Assembly: GCF_036227325.1 (NCBI RefSeq)
Contig: NZ_CP109467.1
Coordinates: 7,502,001-7,566,000, forward strand
Reading direction: 5' to 3'
Length of the DNA stretch: 64,000 nt
Source of the DNA: Streptomyces sp. NBC_01465
GTDB taxonomy: Bacteria; Actinomycetota; Actinomycetes; Streptomycetales; Streptomycetaceae
The notes beneath the pieces were generated by a model, which was given only the letters and a program-made list of their open reading frames with translations, had not been told where the DNA came from and ran no database searches. The first letter of the stretch is position 1. Each line of letters starts with the position of its first letter. Below, piece after piece: positions 40,881-49,808 of the stretch. Position numbers and translations under genes: made by a program.

Positions 40881-42449
40881 CTAGGCCGAGGCAGCCGCCG
40901 CTTCCTCGGCGGTGAGCCGCGGCCGGGCGGCGGGCGCCTGCCTGCTGAGACCCTGATGCGGTGCGGGGTCCGCCGGGCGGCGGGTGTGCCAGTCCGTGAC
41001 GGCCTGATAGGCGGCGGCGACTTCGAGGAGGCGGTCCTCCTCGTACGGCTGCCCGCCGAGGATCACCCCCTGCGGGATCCCGTCCGTGAAGCCCGCGGGG
41101 AAGGCGAGTTCCGGCAGTCCGAGGATGTCGAAGGGCACGGGCCCCGTCTGCAGCAGGACGTCGCAGTGGGCCATGACCCCGTCCAGGACCTCCCTCAGGA
41201 GGTGGTTCTTGGCCCGCTGGGCCGTGATCCACTCGTCGCCGGAGATCATCAGGCCCTGCAGCCAACTCAGCAGCGACACCCCGAACTTCGCGGGGTCCTC
41301 CTGCAGCCAGTGCCGGAAGGGCTCCGTCCGCTCGGAGAGCCGGGCGGCGTTGAACGTCCCGGTCAGCAGAGCCCAGTCAGCCGGATAGGTGACGTCCACG
41401 AGCGTCACCCCCGAGATCCCGTCCAGCGTGTCCAGGAAGGCCTTGCGCACATCGGACGCCGAGGCGAGGAAGTCGGCGGGCACCCCCACCCGTACCGCCC
41501 TGCGCATCCGCACCGTCCCGCCCCGCGAGACCACTGGTGTCGCCGAACGGATGAGATCGGGCACCGCGGGAAGCCCCAGCGTGCGCGGGTCCTTCGGGTC
41601 GGGCCCCGCCATCACGGACATCATGATCGCCGCATCCATGGCGTCGCGCGCCAGCGGCCCGCTGTGGTCCCTGGTGTACGAGAGCGGGATCACGCCGTGG
41701 ATCGAGACCCGGCCCATCGTGGGCTTCAGCCCCGTCAGGTTCTGCTGGTTGGACGGCAGGACGATGGACCCGCCGGTCTGTGTGCCGATCGACGACGCGG
41801 CCATCCGCCCCGCCACCGCGCATGCGGGGCCGGTCGACGAACCGCCCGGATCCACCGAAGGGTCGTCCGGAGTCCAGGCGTTGACCGTGGTGACCGTCCC
41901 GTCGGGCGTCGTGGCGCGTGTGGTGGCGAGCGGGCCCATCTGCCCCTTGCCGAGCACGATGCCGCCCGCCGCGGTCAGCCGGGCCACGGCCGTCGCGTCG
42001 TGGTCGGGCACGAAGTCCTGGAAGATGAAGGAGTTGCAGCGCGTGGGGACGCCCGCGGTGAAGTAGTTGTCCTTGATGCAGAGCGGAATGCCCTTCAGGA
42101 TTCCGTGCGCCCCGCCGCGCCGGTCGGCCCTGCGGGCCGCGGCGAGCGCCGCGTCGCCCGTCACCTCGGCGTACGCCTGATAGGTGGAACCGTAGGCCGC
42201 GATCCGCTCCAGGTACGCCTGGGTGAGTGCGGCGGAGGTGAGCTTGCCGCCTCGCATCAGCACCACGGCCTCGGCGACGGTGGCCTCCGTCGGATCCTGC
42301 CTCGCCGCCTCCCGTACCTCGATGTCGGGGACGGCGAGCGGATGCGAGGCGGAGGACGTACGTGCCTCGGCGGCCTGCGGGAGCGCGATGCCGGTGGCGG
42401 CCGCGGCCGAACTCGCCAGGAAGGTCCGGCGGTTGAGGGAACGGCTCAT
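40881..42449 (-). CDS. Tat-exported amidase
   Basis: The 522-residue enzyme belongs to the amidase signature family. The N-terminus has a twin-arginine signal (NRRTFLASSAAAATG, residues 6-20), so it is exported folded. The Ser-cisSer-Lys triad is visible: Lys in LCIKDNYF, and the Gly-Gly-Ser-Ser-Thr-Gly-Pro motif with nucleophile Ser in IGTQTGGSIV. The family hydrolyses amides of varied size; an extracellular substrate such as a peptide or wall amide is likely. ATG 42449 overlaps the stop of the small upstream gene (ATGA), so the two are co-translated. Confidence 0.88.
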   Translation of the reverse strand: MSRSLNRRTFLASSAAAATGIALPQAAEARTSSASHPLAVPDIEVREAARQDPTEATVAEAVVLMRGGKLTSAALTQAYLERIAAYGSTYQAYAEVTGDAALAAARRADRRGGAHGILKGIPLCIKDNYFTAGVPTRCNSFIFQDFVPDHDATAVARLTAAGGIVLGKGQMGPLATTRATTPDGTVTTVNAWTPDDPSVDPGGSSTGPACAVAGRMAASSIGTQTGGSIVLPSNQQNLTGLKPTMGRVSIHGVIPLSYTRDHSGPLARDAMDAAIMMSVMAGPDPKDPRTLGLPAVPDLIRSATPVVSRGGTVRMRRAVRVGVPADFLASASDVRKAFLDTLDGISGVTLVDVTYPADWALLTGTFNAARLSERTEPFRHWLQEDPAKFGVSLLSWLQGLMISGDEWITAQRAKNHLLREVLDGVMAHCDVLLQTGPVPFDILGLPELAFPAGFTDGIPQGVILGGQPYEEDRLLEVAAAYQAVTDWHTRRPADPAPHQGLSRQAPAARPRLTAEEAAAASA

Positions 42450-42745
42450 CGGGCGCCGCCCGTCGCGTCGGCCGTCCAGGCTTCGGTGATCGACGGATAG
42501 ATCAGCGGCGGTGAGGCCTGCTGCGCGTACTCCGGCCGCGCCTCGGCGCCCCACCCCGCGAGCGCGGCGGGCGTCGAGGCGACGAAGCTCCGCAGGGAGC
42601 GGAGCGCCTCGGCCCGGGTGGGTGCTCCGGTGGCGGGGTCGGACACCTCGGGGAGTTTGTCGAGGTCGACGCCCGCCAGGGCGAGGCGGGTGCGTATGTA
42701 GGCGTCGAGCTGTTTGGTCGTGGGCGCGCTCAAGGGGGCCTCCAT
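42446..42745 (-). CDS. Small protein co-translated with the amidase
   Basis: The 99-residue soluble protein (GTG 42751 is an alternative start) is mostly helical, with KQLDAYIRTRLALAGVDLDKL at the front in two halves and no signal peptide. I do not recognise its family. Its stop overlaps the amidase start. Small proteins in front of Tat-exported enzymes can be chaperones or subunits that ride along with the folded partner; this is a suggestion from position only. Confidence 0.65.
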   Translation of the reverse strand: MEAPLSAPTTKQLDAYIRTRLALAGVDLDKLPEVSDPATGAPTRAEALRSLRSFVASTPAALAGWGAEARPEYAQQASPPLIYPSITEAWTADATGGAR

Positions 42746-42803
42746 GATCACTGTGTGGGTGCTGCGACCTCATCAGCCGTTCATGAAGACCCCGTTGACC
42801 TCA

Positions 42804-42830
42804 CGCTTCACACGTGTAACTTCCGCTTCA
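42804..42830. promoter_or_regulatory. Repeat motif upstream of the amidase operon
   Basis: This block contains the palindrome TTCACACGTGTAA followed by ACTTCCGCTTCA. The 10-mer ACTTCCGCTT, with a nearby CGTGTWACTT, recurs in the same orientation at 43279-43304 upstream of the RNase Sa gene. It lies 60-85 bp before the small gene start, partly over the RNase Sa stop. Shared control of both genes is possible. Confidence 0.4.
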
Positions 42831-43223
42831 GCAGCCGAAGTCGACCAGCCGGAACGTGACGTAGTGGTCGGCCGTGTAGTAGTCCTCGGCGGTCTTGCTG
42901 CCGGTGACGATGCGGCGCGCTCCGCGCGTGGAGCTGCCCGGAGTGATGACCGTGTACTCGTGGTAGTAGCCGGTCGACTGGGAGGGGAGGACTCCTTCGC
43001 GGTTCTGGAAGACGACACCGTCCTGCGAGTACGGGTACGGGCCGCCCGCGTCGATCAGGTCGAGGGTGTCGTGCGCCTGGGAGGGCAGGGCCGTGTAACA
43101 GACGGTCCCGCTGACGGTGGCATGCGCCTCGGTGGCGACCAGGACGGAGGGGGCCATGACGACCGCGGTGGCGACGGCGACGGCAGCGGCACGGGTGCGC
43201 AACGCGCGTAGAGTGATTCGCAT
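42828..43223 (-). CDS. Secreted guanyl-specific ribonuclease, RNase Sa type
   Basis: The 131-residue precursor has a Sec signal peptide (1-35, ending Ala-His-Ala) and a 96-residue mature enzyme that aligns without gaps to RNase Sa from Streptomyces aureofaciens as I remember it. Catalytic Glu89, Arg100 and His120 correspond to mature Glu54, Arg65 and His85; the disulphide is Cys42-Cys131 (7-96). It cleaves RNA after guanosine outside the cell. Start: ATG 43223. No barstar-like inhibitor gene is seen next to it. The neighbouring gene upstream encodes an RNase H-like protein. Confidence 0.95.
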   Translation of the reverse strand: MRITLRALRTRAAAVAVATAVVMAPSVLVATEAHATVSGTVCYTALPSQAHDTLDLIDAGGPYPYSQDGVVFQNREGVLPSQSTGYYHEYTVITPGSSTRGARRIVTGSKTAEDYYTADHYVTFRLVDFGC

Positions 43224-43278
43224 GTGGACCAGGATGGGGGCGCGCGGGGCCACAGGGGAAGAGGCATGATGAACCGTC

Positions 43279-43304
43279 ACTTCCGCTTTACTTCGTGTTA
43301 CTTG
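43279..43304. promoter_or_regulatory. Repeat motif upstream of the RNase Sa gene
   Basis: On the coding (minus) strand this region has three AAGT starts spaced 10 to 11 bp: AAGTAACACG, AAGTAAAGCGG, AAGTGACGG. Direct repeats at one helical turn are typical of SARP- or OmpR-type activator sites. The same ACTTCCGCTT word occurs at 42819. It lies 56-81 bp before the RNase Sa start. Confidence 0.4.
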
Positions 43305-43345
43305 AAGGAAATCCACCCTCACCGGACCTTCACCCCGGGCAGGGT

Positions 43346-44227
43346 TCAGGCGGCGGATTCCTGCCACTGGGCCACCGATTCCGCCGCGATGGCGGCGGCT
43401 GTCGCGCGCGCCGTCGCGGCCGGGACCCCGCCGGTGGCGGTCCGGCGGGCGTGCAGGGCGAGCCGGTCGGCGCCCTCGTTGAGGGGGTGGCCGTCGTGGC
43501 CGCGCACCCAGCGCAGGGTGACCGGCGGCCGTACGGTCAGCTCCTGACGTATCACGATCAGCGTCCCGTGCACCCGTGCGCTGCGCGGCGAAGGGGCGCG
43601 CCACGGCCCGCCGGGCCGCTCCGGGCGGAGGCTGTCGACCAGATGGATCGCCGCGCGGCTGTCGCACAGCACGGTGAGGTCGTGGGTGCGCGGTGCGGCC
43701 CTCAACAGCTCCTGGATGCCGAAGAGTTCGGCCTCCAGCGGCTCGGTGCACACCGCAGGACCGAACCCGTACGCGCCGTTCTCGTCCAGCCACGCCCAGC
43801 CGCCGTCCCTGGTGTGCTGTGCATGCGAACCGTCGCTCGCGGCGGTCAGCGACGGACGCTGCTCGGTGGCCTCGCGCACCAGGCGCGTCGCGGCCTCCCT
43901 GGCGCGGCAGTGCAGCAGACTGCCACCGATCACGTCCTGGGGTGCGCAGACCGTCAAGTACGGGATCCGGGAGGCGAGTTCGGTCAGGGTGAGCGAGAGC
44001 AGCTGGTCGTTGCAGAGCAGCGTGACCCGGCTGCGGTCCACGAGTGCGGGGCGCCGCAGCAGCGACTCCATGGCGTCGAGCAGCGCGTGGGGATGGTCCA
44101 GGCCCGGAGGGCAGAGCGTCTCGGTGTGCCAGCCGCCCGCCTCGGCCAGCGCCCAGGCGCGGCGGCCCGCACGCTTGGCGACGACGAGTGCGGTGAGCGT
44201 GGGCAGGGGCGTGGCGGCGGTGGTCAT
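43346..44227 (-). CDS. RNase H-like domain protein
   Basis: The 293-residue protein has an RNase H fold in its C-terminal 150 residues with all four acidic positions: Asp in AASDGSH, Glu in PLEAELFGIQELL, Asp in TVLCDSRAAIHL and Asp in NEGADRLAL, plus the GHDGH loop. The first 140 residues are a separate, unassigned domain. No signal peptide. It may cut RNA in RNA-DNA hybrids or act in a pathway not yet named. RBS GGAGG before ATG 44227. It is divergent from tdh and about 120 bp upstream of the secreted RNase gene, on the same strand. Confidence 0.78.
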   Translation of the reverse strand: MTTAATPLPTLTALVVAKRAGRRAWALAEAGGWHTETLCPPGLDHPHALLDAMESLLRRPALVDRSRVTLLCNDQLLSLTLTELASRIPYLTVCAPQDVIGGSLLHCRAREAATRLVREATEQRPSLTAASDGSHAQHTRDGGWAWLDENGAYGFGPAVCTEPLEAELFGIQELLRAAPRTHDLTVLCDSRAAIHLVDSLRPERPGGPWRAPSPRSARVHGTLIVIRQELTVRPPVTLRWVRGHDGHPLNEGADRLALHARRTATGGVPAATARATAAAIAAESVAQWQESAA

Positions 44228-44437
44228 GGCGGACCTCCGGGCTCGTAGCGGACACGAGTGCGCGGTGTACTCCATGACGTGCGAGCGACGCCTGAGGTTC
44301 CCGGGCCGGGGTGCGGGAAGCGGGGTGTGAAGCTCCGCTGTGGGCCCGCTTAAGAAAACCTCGATGGACCGATCCGCCCGGACTCGGCAGATTGGTGCTG
44401 TTCACTGATCGCCACCGCCACGCCTGGAGCCGCCGCG

Positions 44438-45466
44438 ATGAAGGCACTTGTCAAGCAGCACGCCGAGCCCGGGCTGTGGCTCATGGACGTACCCGAGCCG
44501 GAGACGGGCCCGGGCGATGTGCTGATCAAGGTGCTGCGTACGGGGATCTGTGGCACCGACCTGCACATCCGCTCCTGGGACGGCTGGGCGCAGCAGGCGG
44601 TCGAGACGCCGCTCGTGCTCGGGCACGAGTTCGTGGGCGAGGTCGCATCGGTCGGCGCCGACGTGCGCGACATCGCGGTGGGCGACCTGGTCAGCGGCGA
44701 GGGGCACCTGGTCTGCGGCAAGTGCCGCAACTGTCTGGCCGGCCGCCGCCACCTGTGCCGCTCGACGATCGGCCTCGGCGTCGGCCGCAACGGTGCCTTC
44801 GCGGAGTACGTTGCCCTGCCGGCCTCCAATGTGTGGGTGCACCGTTCCCCGGTCGACCTGGACGTCGCCGCGATCTTCGACCCCTTCGGCAACGCGGTCC
44901 ACACCGCGCTCTCCTTCCCGCTGGTCGGCGAGGACGTCCTGATCACGGGCGCCGGCCCGATCGGCATCATGGCGGCGGCGGTCGCCAAGCACGCGGGTGC
45001 GCGCAACGTGGTCATCACGGATGTCAGTCCGTACCGCCTCGAACTGGCGACCAAGGCGGGCGCGACGCTCGCGGTCAACGTCGCCGAGACGTCGATCGCC
45101 GACGCGCAGCGACAGCTCGGGCTGCGGGAGGGCTTCGACATCGGCCTGGAGATGTCCGGCCGCCCCGAGGCGATGCGGGACATGGTCGCGAACATGACGC
45201 ACGGCGGGCGGATCGCGATGCTCGGCCTTCCGGCGGAGGAGTTCGCGGTCGACTGGTCGAAGATCGTGACGTCGATGATCACCGTGAAGGGGATCTACGG
45301 GCGCGAGATGTTCGAGACCTGGTACGCGATGACGGTGCTGCTGGAGGGCGGCCTGGACCTGTCCCCGGTGATCACGAACCGCTACGGCTTCCAGGACTTC
45401 GAGGCGGCGTTCGACGAGGCGGCGACGGGCCGCTGCGGCAAGATCATCCTCGACTGGACGGCCTGA
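44438..45466 (+). CDS. tdh: L-threonine 3-dehydrogenase
   Basis: The 342-residue zinc enzyme oxidises L-threonine to 2-amino-3-oxobutyrate with NAD. Catalytic zinc ligands are Cys38 (TGICGTDLH) and His63 (GHEF); the structural zinc site is the [15 protein letters not shown] loop; NAD is held by [10 protein letters not shown]; Tdh-typical [15 protein letters not shown] is present. The product is used by the kbl enzyme encoded downstream. Between the two genes lies 264 bp of hairpins and repeats, so the usual tight tdh-kbl operon is loosened here. Confidence 0.95.
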   Translation: MKALVKQHAEPGLWLMDVPEPETGPGDVLIKVLRTGICGTDLHIRSWDGWAQQAVETPLVLGHEFVGEVASVGADVRDIAVGDLVSGEGHLVCGKCRNCLAGRRHLCRSTIGLGVGRNGAFAEYVALPASNVWVHRSPVDLDVAAIFDPFGNAVHTALSFPLVGEDVLITGAGPIGIMAAAVAKHAGARNVVITDVSPYRLELATKAGATLAVNVAETSIADAQRQLGLREGFDIGLEMSGRPEAMRDMVANMTHGGRIAMLGLPAEEFAVDWSKIVTSMITVKGIYGREMFETWYAMTVLLEGGLDLSPVITNRYGFQDFEAAFDEAATGRCGKIILDWTA

Positions 45467-45472
45467 TCCCCG

Positions 45473-45491
45473 CTGGGGGCTCCGCCCCCAG
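45473..45491 (+). terminator. Hairpin after tdh
   Basis: CTGGGGGC-TCC-GCCCCCAG forms a perfect 8-bp stem 7 bp after the tdh stop. Without a T-run, but strong. It could reduce read-through into kbl. Confidence 0.55.
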
Positions 45492-45499
45492 GCCCCCGG

Positions 45500-45580
45500 T
45501 CCTCAATCGCCGGACGGGCTGGTTTTTGCTGAACTTGAATCGCACGCGCAGCAAAATCAAGCCTCTCCGGCGATTGAGGA
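45500..45580. repeat. Intergenic inverted-repeat element, copy B
   Basis: An 81-bp element with the same perfect 15-bp ends as copy A (12665-12780). Its left inner arm (CGGGCTGGTTTTTGC) matches the complement of the right inner arm of copy A, and its right inner arm (GCAAAATCAAGCC) the complement of the left one, so the two copies have opposite orientation. The middle is shorter than in copy A. Confidence 0.75.
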
Positions 45581-45582
45581 GC

Positions 45583-45630
45583 GGGGTCTGCGGGGCGGAG
45601 CCCCAGCGGGGGTCTGCGGGGCGGAGCCCC
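45583..45630. repeat. Two 22-bp direct repeats between tdh and kbl
   Basis: The same 22-bp G-rich unit, beginning GGGGTCTGCGGGG and ending GCGGAGCCCC, occurs at 45583-45604 and 45609-45630. Each holds a GGGGC-GGA-GCCCC hairpin. They abut copy B of the intergenic element and may be part of the same repeat family. Confidence 0.7.
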
Positions 45631-45730
45631 CGGTCTCGGGAAGGGGCGGGATCGGGGAACCCCTCCGTCTGCGACCCCGGCCCGCCCACCGACCCGCACC
45701 CACCACAACTACCGCACCCCGGGAGCACGC

Positions 45731-46912
45731 ATGTACGGCACCGTCCGCGAAGACCTCCGCGCCACCCTCGACGAGATCCGCGAAGCGGGTCTCTTCAAGC
45801 CCGAGCGCGTCATCTCCACCCCCCAGAGCGCCACCGTCTCCGTCCCCTCCGGCGACGTCCTGAACTTCTGCGCCAACAACTACCTCGGCCTCGCCGACCA
45901 CCCCGAGATCGTCGCCGCCGCCAAGGACGCCCTCGACCGCTGGGGCTACGGCATGGCGTCCGTCCGCTTCATCTGCGGCACCCAGGACGTCCACAAGGAG
46001 CTCGAGGCCCGCCTCTCCGCGTTCCTCGGCCAGGAGGACACGATCCTCTACTCCTCCTGCTTCGACGCCAACGGCGGCGTCTTCGAGACCCTCCTCGGCG
46101 CCGAGGACGCGGTCATCTCCGACGCCCTCAACCACGCCTCGATCATCGACGGCATCCGCCTCTCCAAGGCCCGCCGTCACCGCTACGCCAACCGCGACCT
46201 CGCCGACCTGGAGCAGCAGCTCAAGGACACCCAGGACGCCCGCCGCCGCCTCATCGTCACCGACGGCGTCTTCTCCATGGACGGCTACGTCGCCCCCCTC
46301 GCCGAGATCTGCGACCTCGCCGACCGCTACGACGCCATGGTCATGGTCGACGACTCCCACGCCGTCGGCTTCGTCGGCCCCGGCGGCCGCGGCACCCCCG
46401 AGCTGCACGGCGTGATGGACCGCGTCGACATCATCACCGGCACCCTCGGCAAGGCCCTCGGCGGCGCTTCGGGGGGCTACGTCGCCGCCCGCGCGGAGAT
46501 CGTCGCGCTGCTCCGTCAGCGCTCGCGCCCGTACCTCTTCTCGAACTCCCTCGCCCCGGTCATCGCCGCCGCCTCCCTCAAGGTCCTCGACCTCCTGGAG
46601 TCCGCGGGCGACCTGCGCGACAAGCTCGCCGCCAACACCTCGCTCTTCCGTACGAAGATGACCGAGGCCGGCTTCGAGATCCTCCCCGGCGACCACGCCA
46701 TCGCCCCCGTCATGATCGGCGATGCCGCCGAGGCGGGCCGCATGGCCGAGCTGCTCCTGGAGCGGGGCGTCTACGTGATCGGGTTCTCCTACCCCGTCGT
46801 CCCGATGGGCAAGGCCCGCATCCGCGTCCAGCTCTCCGCCGCGCACTCCACCGCCGACGTCGAGCGGGCGATTGCGGCCTTCATCGACGCACGGGCGACA
46901 ATGGCCGGGTGA
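45731..46912 (+). CDS. kbl: Glycine C-acetyltransferase (2-amino-3-ketobutyrate CoA ligase)
   Basis: The 393-residue PLP enzyme splits 2-amino-3-oxobutyrate with CoA into glycine and acetyl-CoA, completing threonine breakdown begun by Tdh. The PLP lysine is Lys241 in [33 protein letters not shown], and the [10 protein letters not shown] cofactor loop are as expected for alpha-oxoamine synthases of Kbl type. RBS GGGAG before the ATG. The following LysR gene overlaps it by 4 bp. Confidence 0.95.
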   Translation: MYGTVREDLRATLDEIREAGLFKPERVISTPQSATVSVPSGDVLNFCANNYLGLADHPEIVAAAKDALDRWGYGMASVRFICGTQDVHKELEARLSAFLGQEDTILYSSCFDANGGVFETLLGAEDAVISDALNHASIIDGIRLSKARRHRYANRDLADLEQQLKDTQDARRRLIVTDGVFSMDGYVAPLAEICDLADRYDAMVMVDDSHAVGFVGPGGRGTPELHGVMDRVDIITGTLGKALGGASGGYVAARAEIVALLRQRSRPYLFSNSLAPVIAAASLKVLDLLESAGDLRDKLAANTSLFRTKMTEAGFEILPGDHAIAPVMIGDAAEAGRMAELLLERGVYVIGFSYPVVPMGKARIRVQLSAAHSTADVERAIAAFIDARATMAG

Positions 46913-47823
46913 TCGACCCCCGCCGTCTGCGCATCCTGCGGGCCGTGGCGGACCACCGAACGGTGACCGCCGCGGCCGCAGCGCTGTATCTGACCCCCTC
47001 CGCCGTCTCTCAGCAGCTCGCCGCGCTGGAGCAGGAGACCGGGCACGCCCTCCTGACCCGCAGCGGCCGGGGCGTGCGCCTCACCGCGGCCGGAGAGATC
47101 CTCCTCACCCACACCCATGAGGTCCTCGCGCAGCTGGAGCGCGCCGAGGCCGAGCTCGCCGCCTACGCGGACGGCGCCGCCGGCGAGGTCACCGTCGCCG
47201 CCTTCGCGACGGGCATCGCAGAGGTCCTCGCCCCCGCCATCCGTGACCTCGCGGACACCCGCCCCGGCCTGCGCATCCACGTACGCGACGCCGAGGGCGA
47301 CGAGAGCCTGACCCTCGTCCTGGACGGCCGGGCGGACCTCGCGCTGGCCGTCGAGTACCGGGGCGCACCCCACGAGGACGACCGCCGCCTGGCCCGCGTC
47401 CCGCTCTACGCCGAGCCCTTCGACGCGGTGCTCCCCGCCGGGCACCCCCTCGCCCAGGCCCCCACCGTCGAGCTCGCCGACCTCGCCGGCGCCGACTGGA
47501 TCGGCCAGTACCCCGGCAACCCCTGCCACGACGTGATGCTGCTCGCCTGCGAACTCGCCGGATTCGAGCCCCGCCTCACCCACTCCTCCGACGACTACCG
47601 CGCGGTCGTCGCCCTCGCGGGGGCGGGCGCGGGCGTGGCGCTCGTGCCGCGCTCCGCGCTGCGCGGGATGGAGCTGAAGGAGGCGGTCGTACGCCCCGTA
47701 CAGGGGCAGGCCGCGACCCGCCGGGTCTTCGCGGCCGTACGGAGAGGGGCCGAGCAGCACCCGCTGCTGCGACCCCTCCTCGACGCACTCGCCGACGCGG
47801 CGGCCGGACTCACCACCGGCTGA
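46909..47823 (+). CDS. LysR-family regulator
   Basis: The 304-residue regulator has an N-terminal winged helix (1-60) with the LysR pattern [36 protein letters not shown] in pieces, and a periplasmic-binding-like effector domain (about 88-295). The GTG start overlaps the kbl stop (GTGA), so it is expressed with the threonine genes and may regulate them, although classic LysR genes are divergent from targets. It ends 3 bp from the convergent M64 protease gene. Confidence 0.9.
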   Translation: MIDPRRLRILRAVADHRTVTAAAAALYLTPSAVSQQLAALEQETGHALLTRSGRGVRLTAAGEILLTHTHEVLAQLERAEAELAAYADGAAGEVTVAAFATGIAEVLAPAIRDLADTRPGLRIHVRDAEGDESLTLVLDGRADLALAVEYRGAPHEDDRRLARVPLYAEPFDAVLPAGHPLAQAPTVELADLAGADWIGQYPGNPCHDVMLLACELAGFEPRLTHSSDDYRAVVALAGAGAGVALVPRSALRGMELKEAVVRPVQGQAATRRVFAAVRRGAEQHPLLRPLLDALADAAAGLTTG

Positions 47824-47826
47824 GGC

Positions 47827-49731
47827 TCACCCCTTCGGCGGCACCAAGGTCACCAGGAATTTCTTCGCGGCGCCGACGTTCCCCGCCGGGTCGATCGTCC
47901 GGTACTCGACGGTGTGGGTGCCGTAGTCCGGCGTCGCGTCGTCCCACGGCACGGCCCGGGTCTTCCCGAGCTTTCCGTAGACGAGGTTGTCGATGTTCGT
48001 GCCACCGGGTGTGAAGAGGTACGGCGCCGAGGCGTCCGTCGGCCAGCCGTAGTAGGTGTACCAGCCGTCGCCGTCGACCCTGAACTGCTGCACCACATAA
48101 CCCTGTTGGTCGTCGGTGGCGGTCAGCTTCATGGTGAACGCGCCGTCGTAGACGTACTCCGTCGGCTTCCCGTGACGGCTGACCGTACGGAGCGGTTCGG
48201 AGAGCGCGTACGCGGCCGTGGCCGGGGTCGCGTCGACCGTCCAGGCGAGCTGCTGGGAGGTCCCCGCGATCCGCGCCTTCAGAGTGTGCGTGCCGGGGCG
48301 CAGCTTCAGGGCGCCCAGGTCGAGATCGCGGTCGTTGCCGCGGGTGTGCACCGGGCGCCCGTCGAGGGACCAAGTGACGGCGGGCGCACGGCCAGTGGCG
48401 GGGTGGGAGGTGTCGGCGTACACGACGGAGGACGCGCCGACCGGGGCGGTGGTGGCGGTGTGGTCGGTGAACTCGGCTGCCACGGCGGCCTGTTGCGTGT
48501 GGACTGCCGTGTCGACCGTCCATGTCACGGTCCTGGTCAGCGCGCTGGAGGCGCGGATCGCGGGGTCGCGTACGAACGGCGTTGGGTCGGTGACCGTGGC
48601 CGTCAACCGGTGCGTCCCGCCCCGCAGATGCAGCGCGCGCAGATCGAGGGTGCGGGCGCCGGCCGCGGACCGTACGGGACGGCCGTCGAGCTGCCAGCCG
48701 ACGTCCAGGGCGCCGCCCACCGGGTGCAGCGTGTCGACCCACACGGACCGGTCGGCGCCGACCGGGTCCGCGCTCGGGGTGTGGTCCTGGATCAGGTTGA
48801 CCTTGGCGGAGATCGCCCGGGTCATCACCTCGCGCTCGACCTGGTCGAAGGCGTAACCGAGGGTCTTCATCATGGAGTGCTTGCTGGGCCGCCAGACACC
48901 CTTGGTGTCGTACATCCCGCCCTCGTAGCGGCCGATGGTGCCGCCGGACAGGCTCGTCTCGCCCAGCCAGCGCCACCACTTGGCCTGCTGGTCCTTCATC
49001 TGCTGCTCGGTGAGGAGCGTGTGGTGGGCGGAGTCGGGCTCGCCGCCCTCGTAGGTGCCGCCCGCGACACCGCGCGCGTAGTAGTCGTACTCGTCCTGGA
49101 GGCCGCCGAGCGAGTGGCCTATCTCGTGCGGGGTGATCAGCGAGGAGAGGGCGTTGCCGCCGGAGGCCGTCGCGTAGGTGCCGCCCGCGCCCCCGTAGGT
49201 CTTGCTGTTGGCGAGGGCGACGATCTGCCGGTTCGAACCGGCCGTGCCGGGCACGAGGTCGGCGAGCGCGCTCGCCTTGGAGCTGTTCATGGTGAGCAGC
49301 CGCTGCACGCTGCCTGCGTTGCAGCCGCCCCAGAAGCCCATGTCGAGGACGGTGTCGCGGCGCGGTGCGTCGAGGCCCGGGTCGCAGTCGACGCCGGACT
49401 CGGGGGACGGTGTCTCGACCGCCCAGACGTTGATGTACGAGCGGTAGGAGGCGAAGGGCTCGGTGGACCACAGCACATTCATGTGCTTCTCGACATCGGC
49501 CCGGAACGCGGGCAGTTCGTCGGCCGTGTAGCCGTCGCCGAGCACCACGATGTTGAAGCGCTTGTCGGCCGGACCCGTGTTCTGGACGGGCAGCACGGTC
49601 GCGTTCGCGGTCACGGGCGTCCCGCCGGTGCCGGCGGCCGCGGCCGGGGACGGAGTGGAGCCGAGGACACATGCGGCGAGGAGCGCGCCCGCCGCGGCGA
49701 GCACCCCCGCCCTTCTGCCGGAAGCTTTCAT
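47827..49731 (-). CDS. Secreted M64-family (IgA protease-like) metallopeptidase
   Basis: The 634-residue protein is an extracellular zinc protease. Its signal segment (1-35) includes Leu-Leu-Ala-Ala-Cys21, so it may be lipid-anchored, or simply secreted after Ala-Ala-Ala-Ala. The M64 catalytic domain (about 45-340) has the zinc motif His202-Glu203-Ile-Gly-His206 followed by SLGGLQDEYDY. It opens with FNIVVLGDGYT, a family hallmark. The second half (about 350-634) is beta-rich with repeated Ig-like modules (VTWTVDTAVHT, VTWSLDGRPVHT) probably for binding. M64 includes a Clostridium IgA protease, but the substrate here is unknown. Confidence 0.9.
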   Translation of the reverse strand: MKASGRRAGVLAAAGALLAACVLGSTPSPAAAAGTGGTPVTANATVLPVQNTGPADKRFNIVVLGDGYTADELPAFRADVEKHMNVLWSTEPFASYRSYINVWAVETPSPESGVDCDPGLDAPRRDTVLDMGFWGGCNAGSVQRLLTMNSSKASALADLVPGTAGSNRQIVALANSKTYGGAGGTYATASGGNALSSLITPHEIGHSLGGLQDEYDYYARGVAGGTYEGGEPDSAHHTLLTEQQMKDQQAKWWRWLGETSLSGGTIGRYEGGMYDTKGVWRPSKHSMMKTLGYAFDQVEREVMTRAISAKVNLIQDHTPSADPVGADRSVWVDTLHPVGGALDVGWQLDGRPVRSAAGARTLDLRALHLRGGTHRLTATVTDPTPFVRDPAIRASSALTRTVTWTVDTAVHTQQAAVAAEFTDHTATTAPVGASSVVYADTSHPATGRAPAVTWSLDGRPVHTRGNDRDLDLGALKLRPGTHTLKARIAGTSQQLAWTVDATPATAAYALSEPLRTVSRHGKPTEYVYDGAFTMKLTATDDQQGYVVQQFRVDGDGWYTYYGWPTDASAPYLFTPGGTNIDNLVYGKLGKTRAVPWDDATPDYGTHTVEYRTIDPAGNVGAAKKFLVTLVPPKG

Positions 49732-49808
49732 GCGGCGGAGCGTACGGGTGGGGCCAATGGGCCGTAAAGAGCCCCGAGTTGAGTTCGGCCAGGTGGTATC
49801 AGGTGGTA

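Noticed and set aside
44311..46908. A long plus-strand open frame before the LysR gene
   Set aside because: It is a shifted shadow of tdh and kbl with Arg/His-rich non-protein-like sequence; only the part from GTG 46909 is real (LysR).
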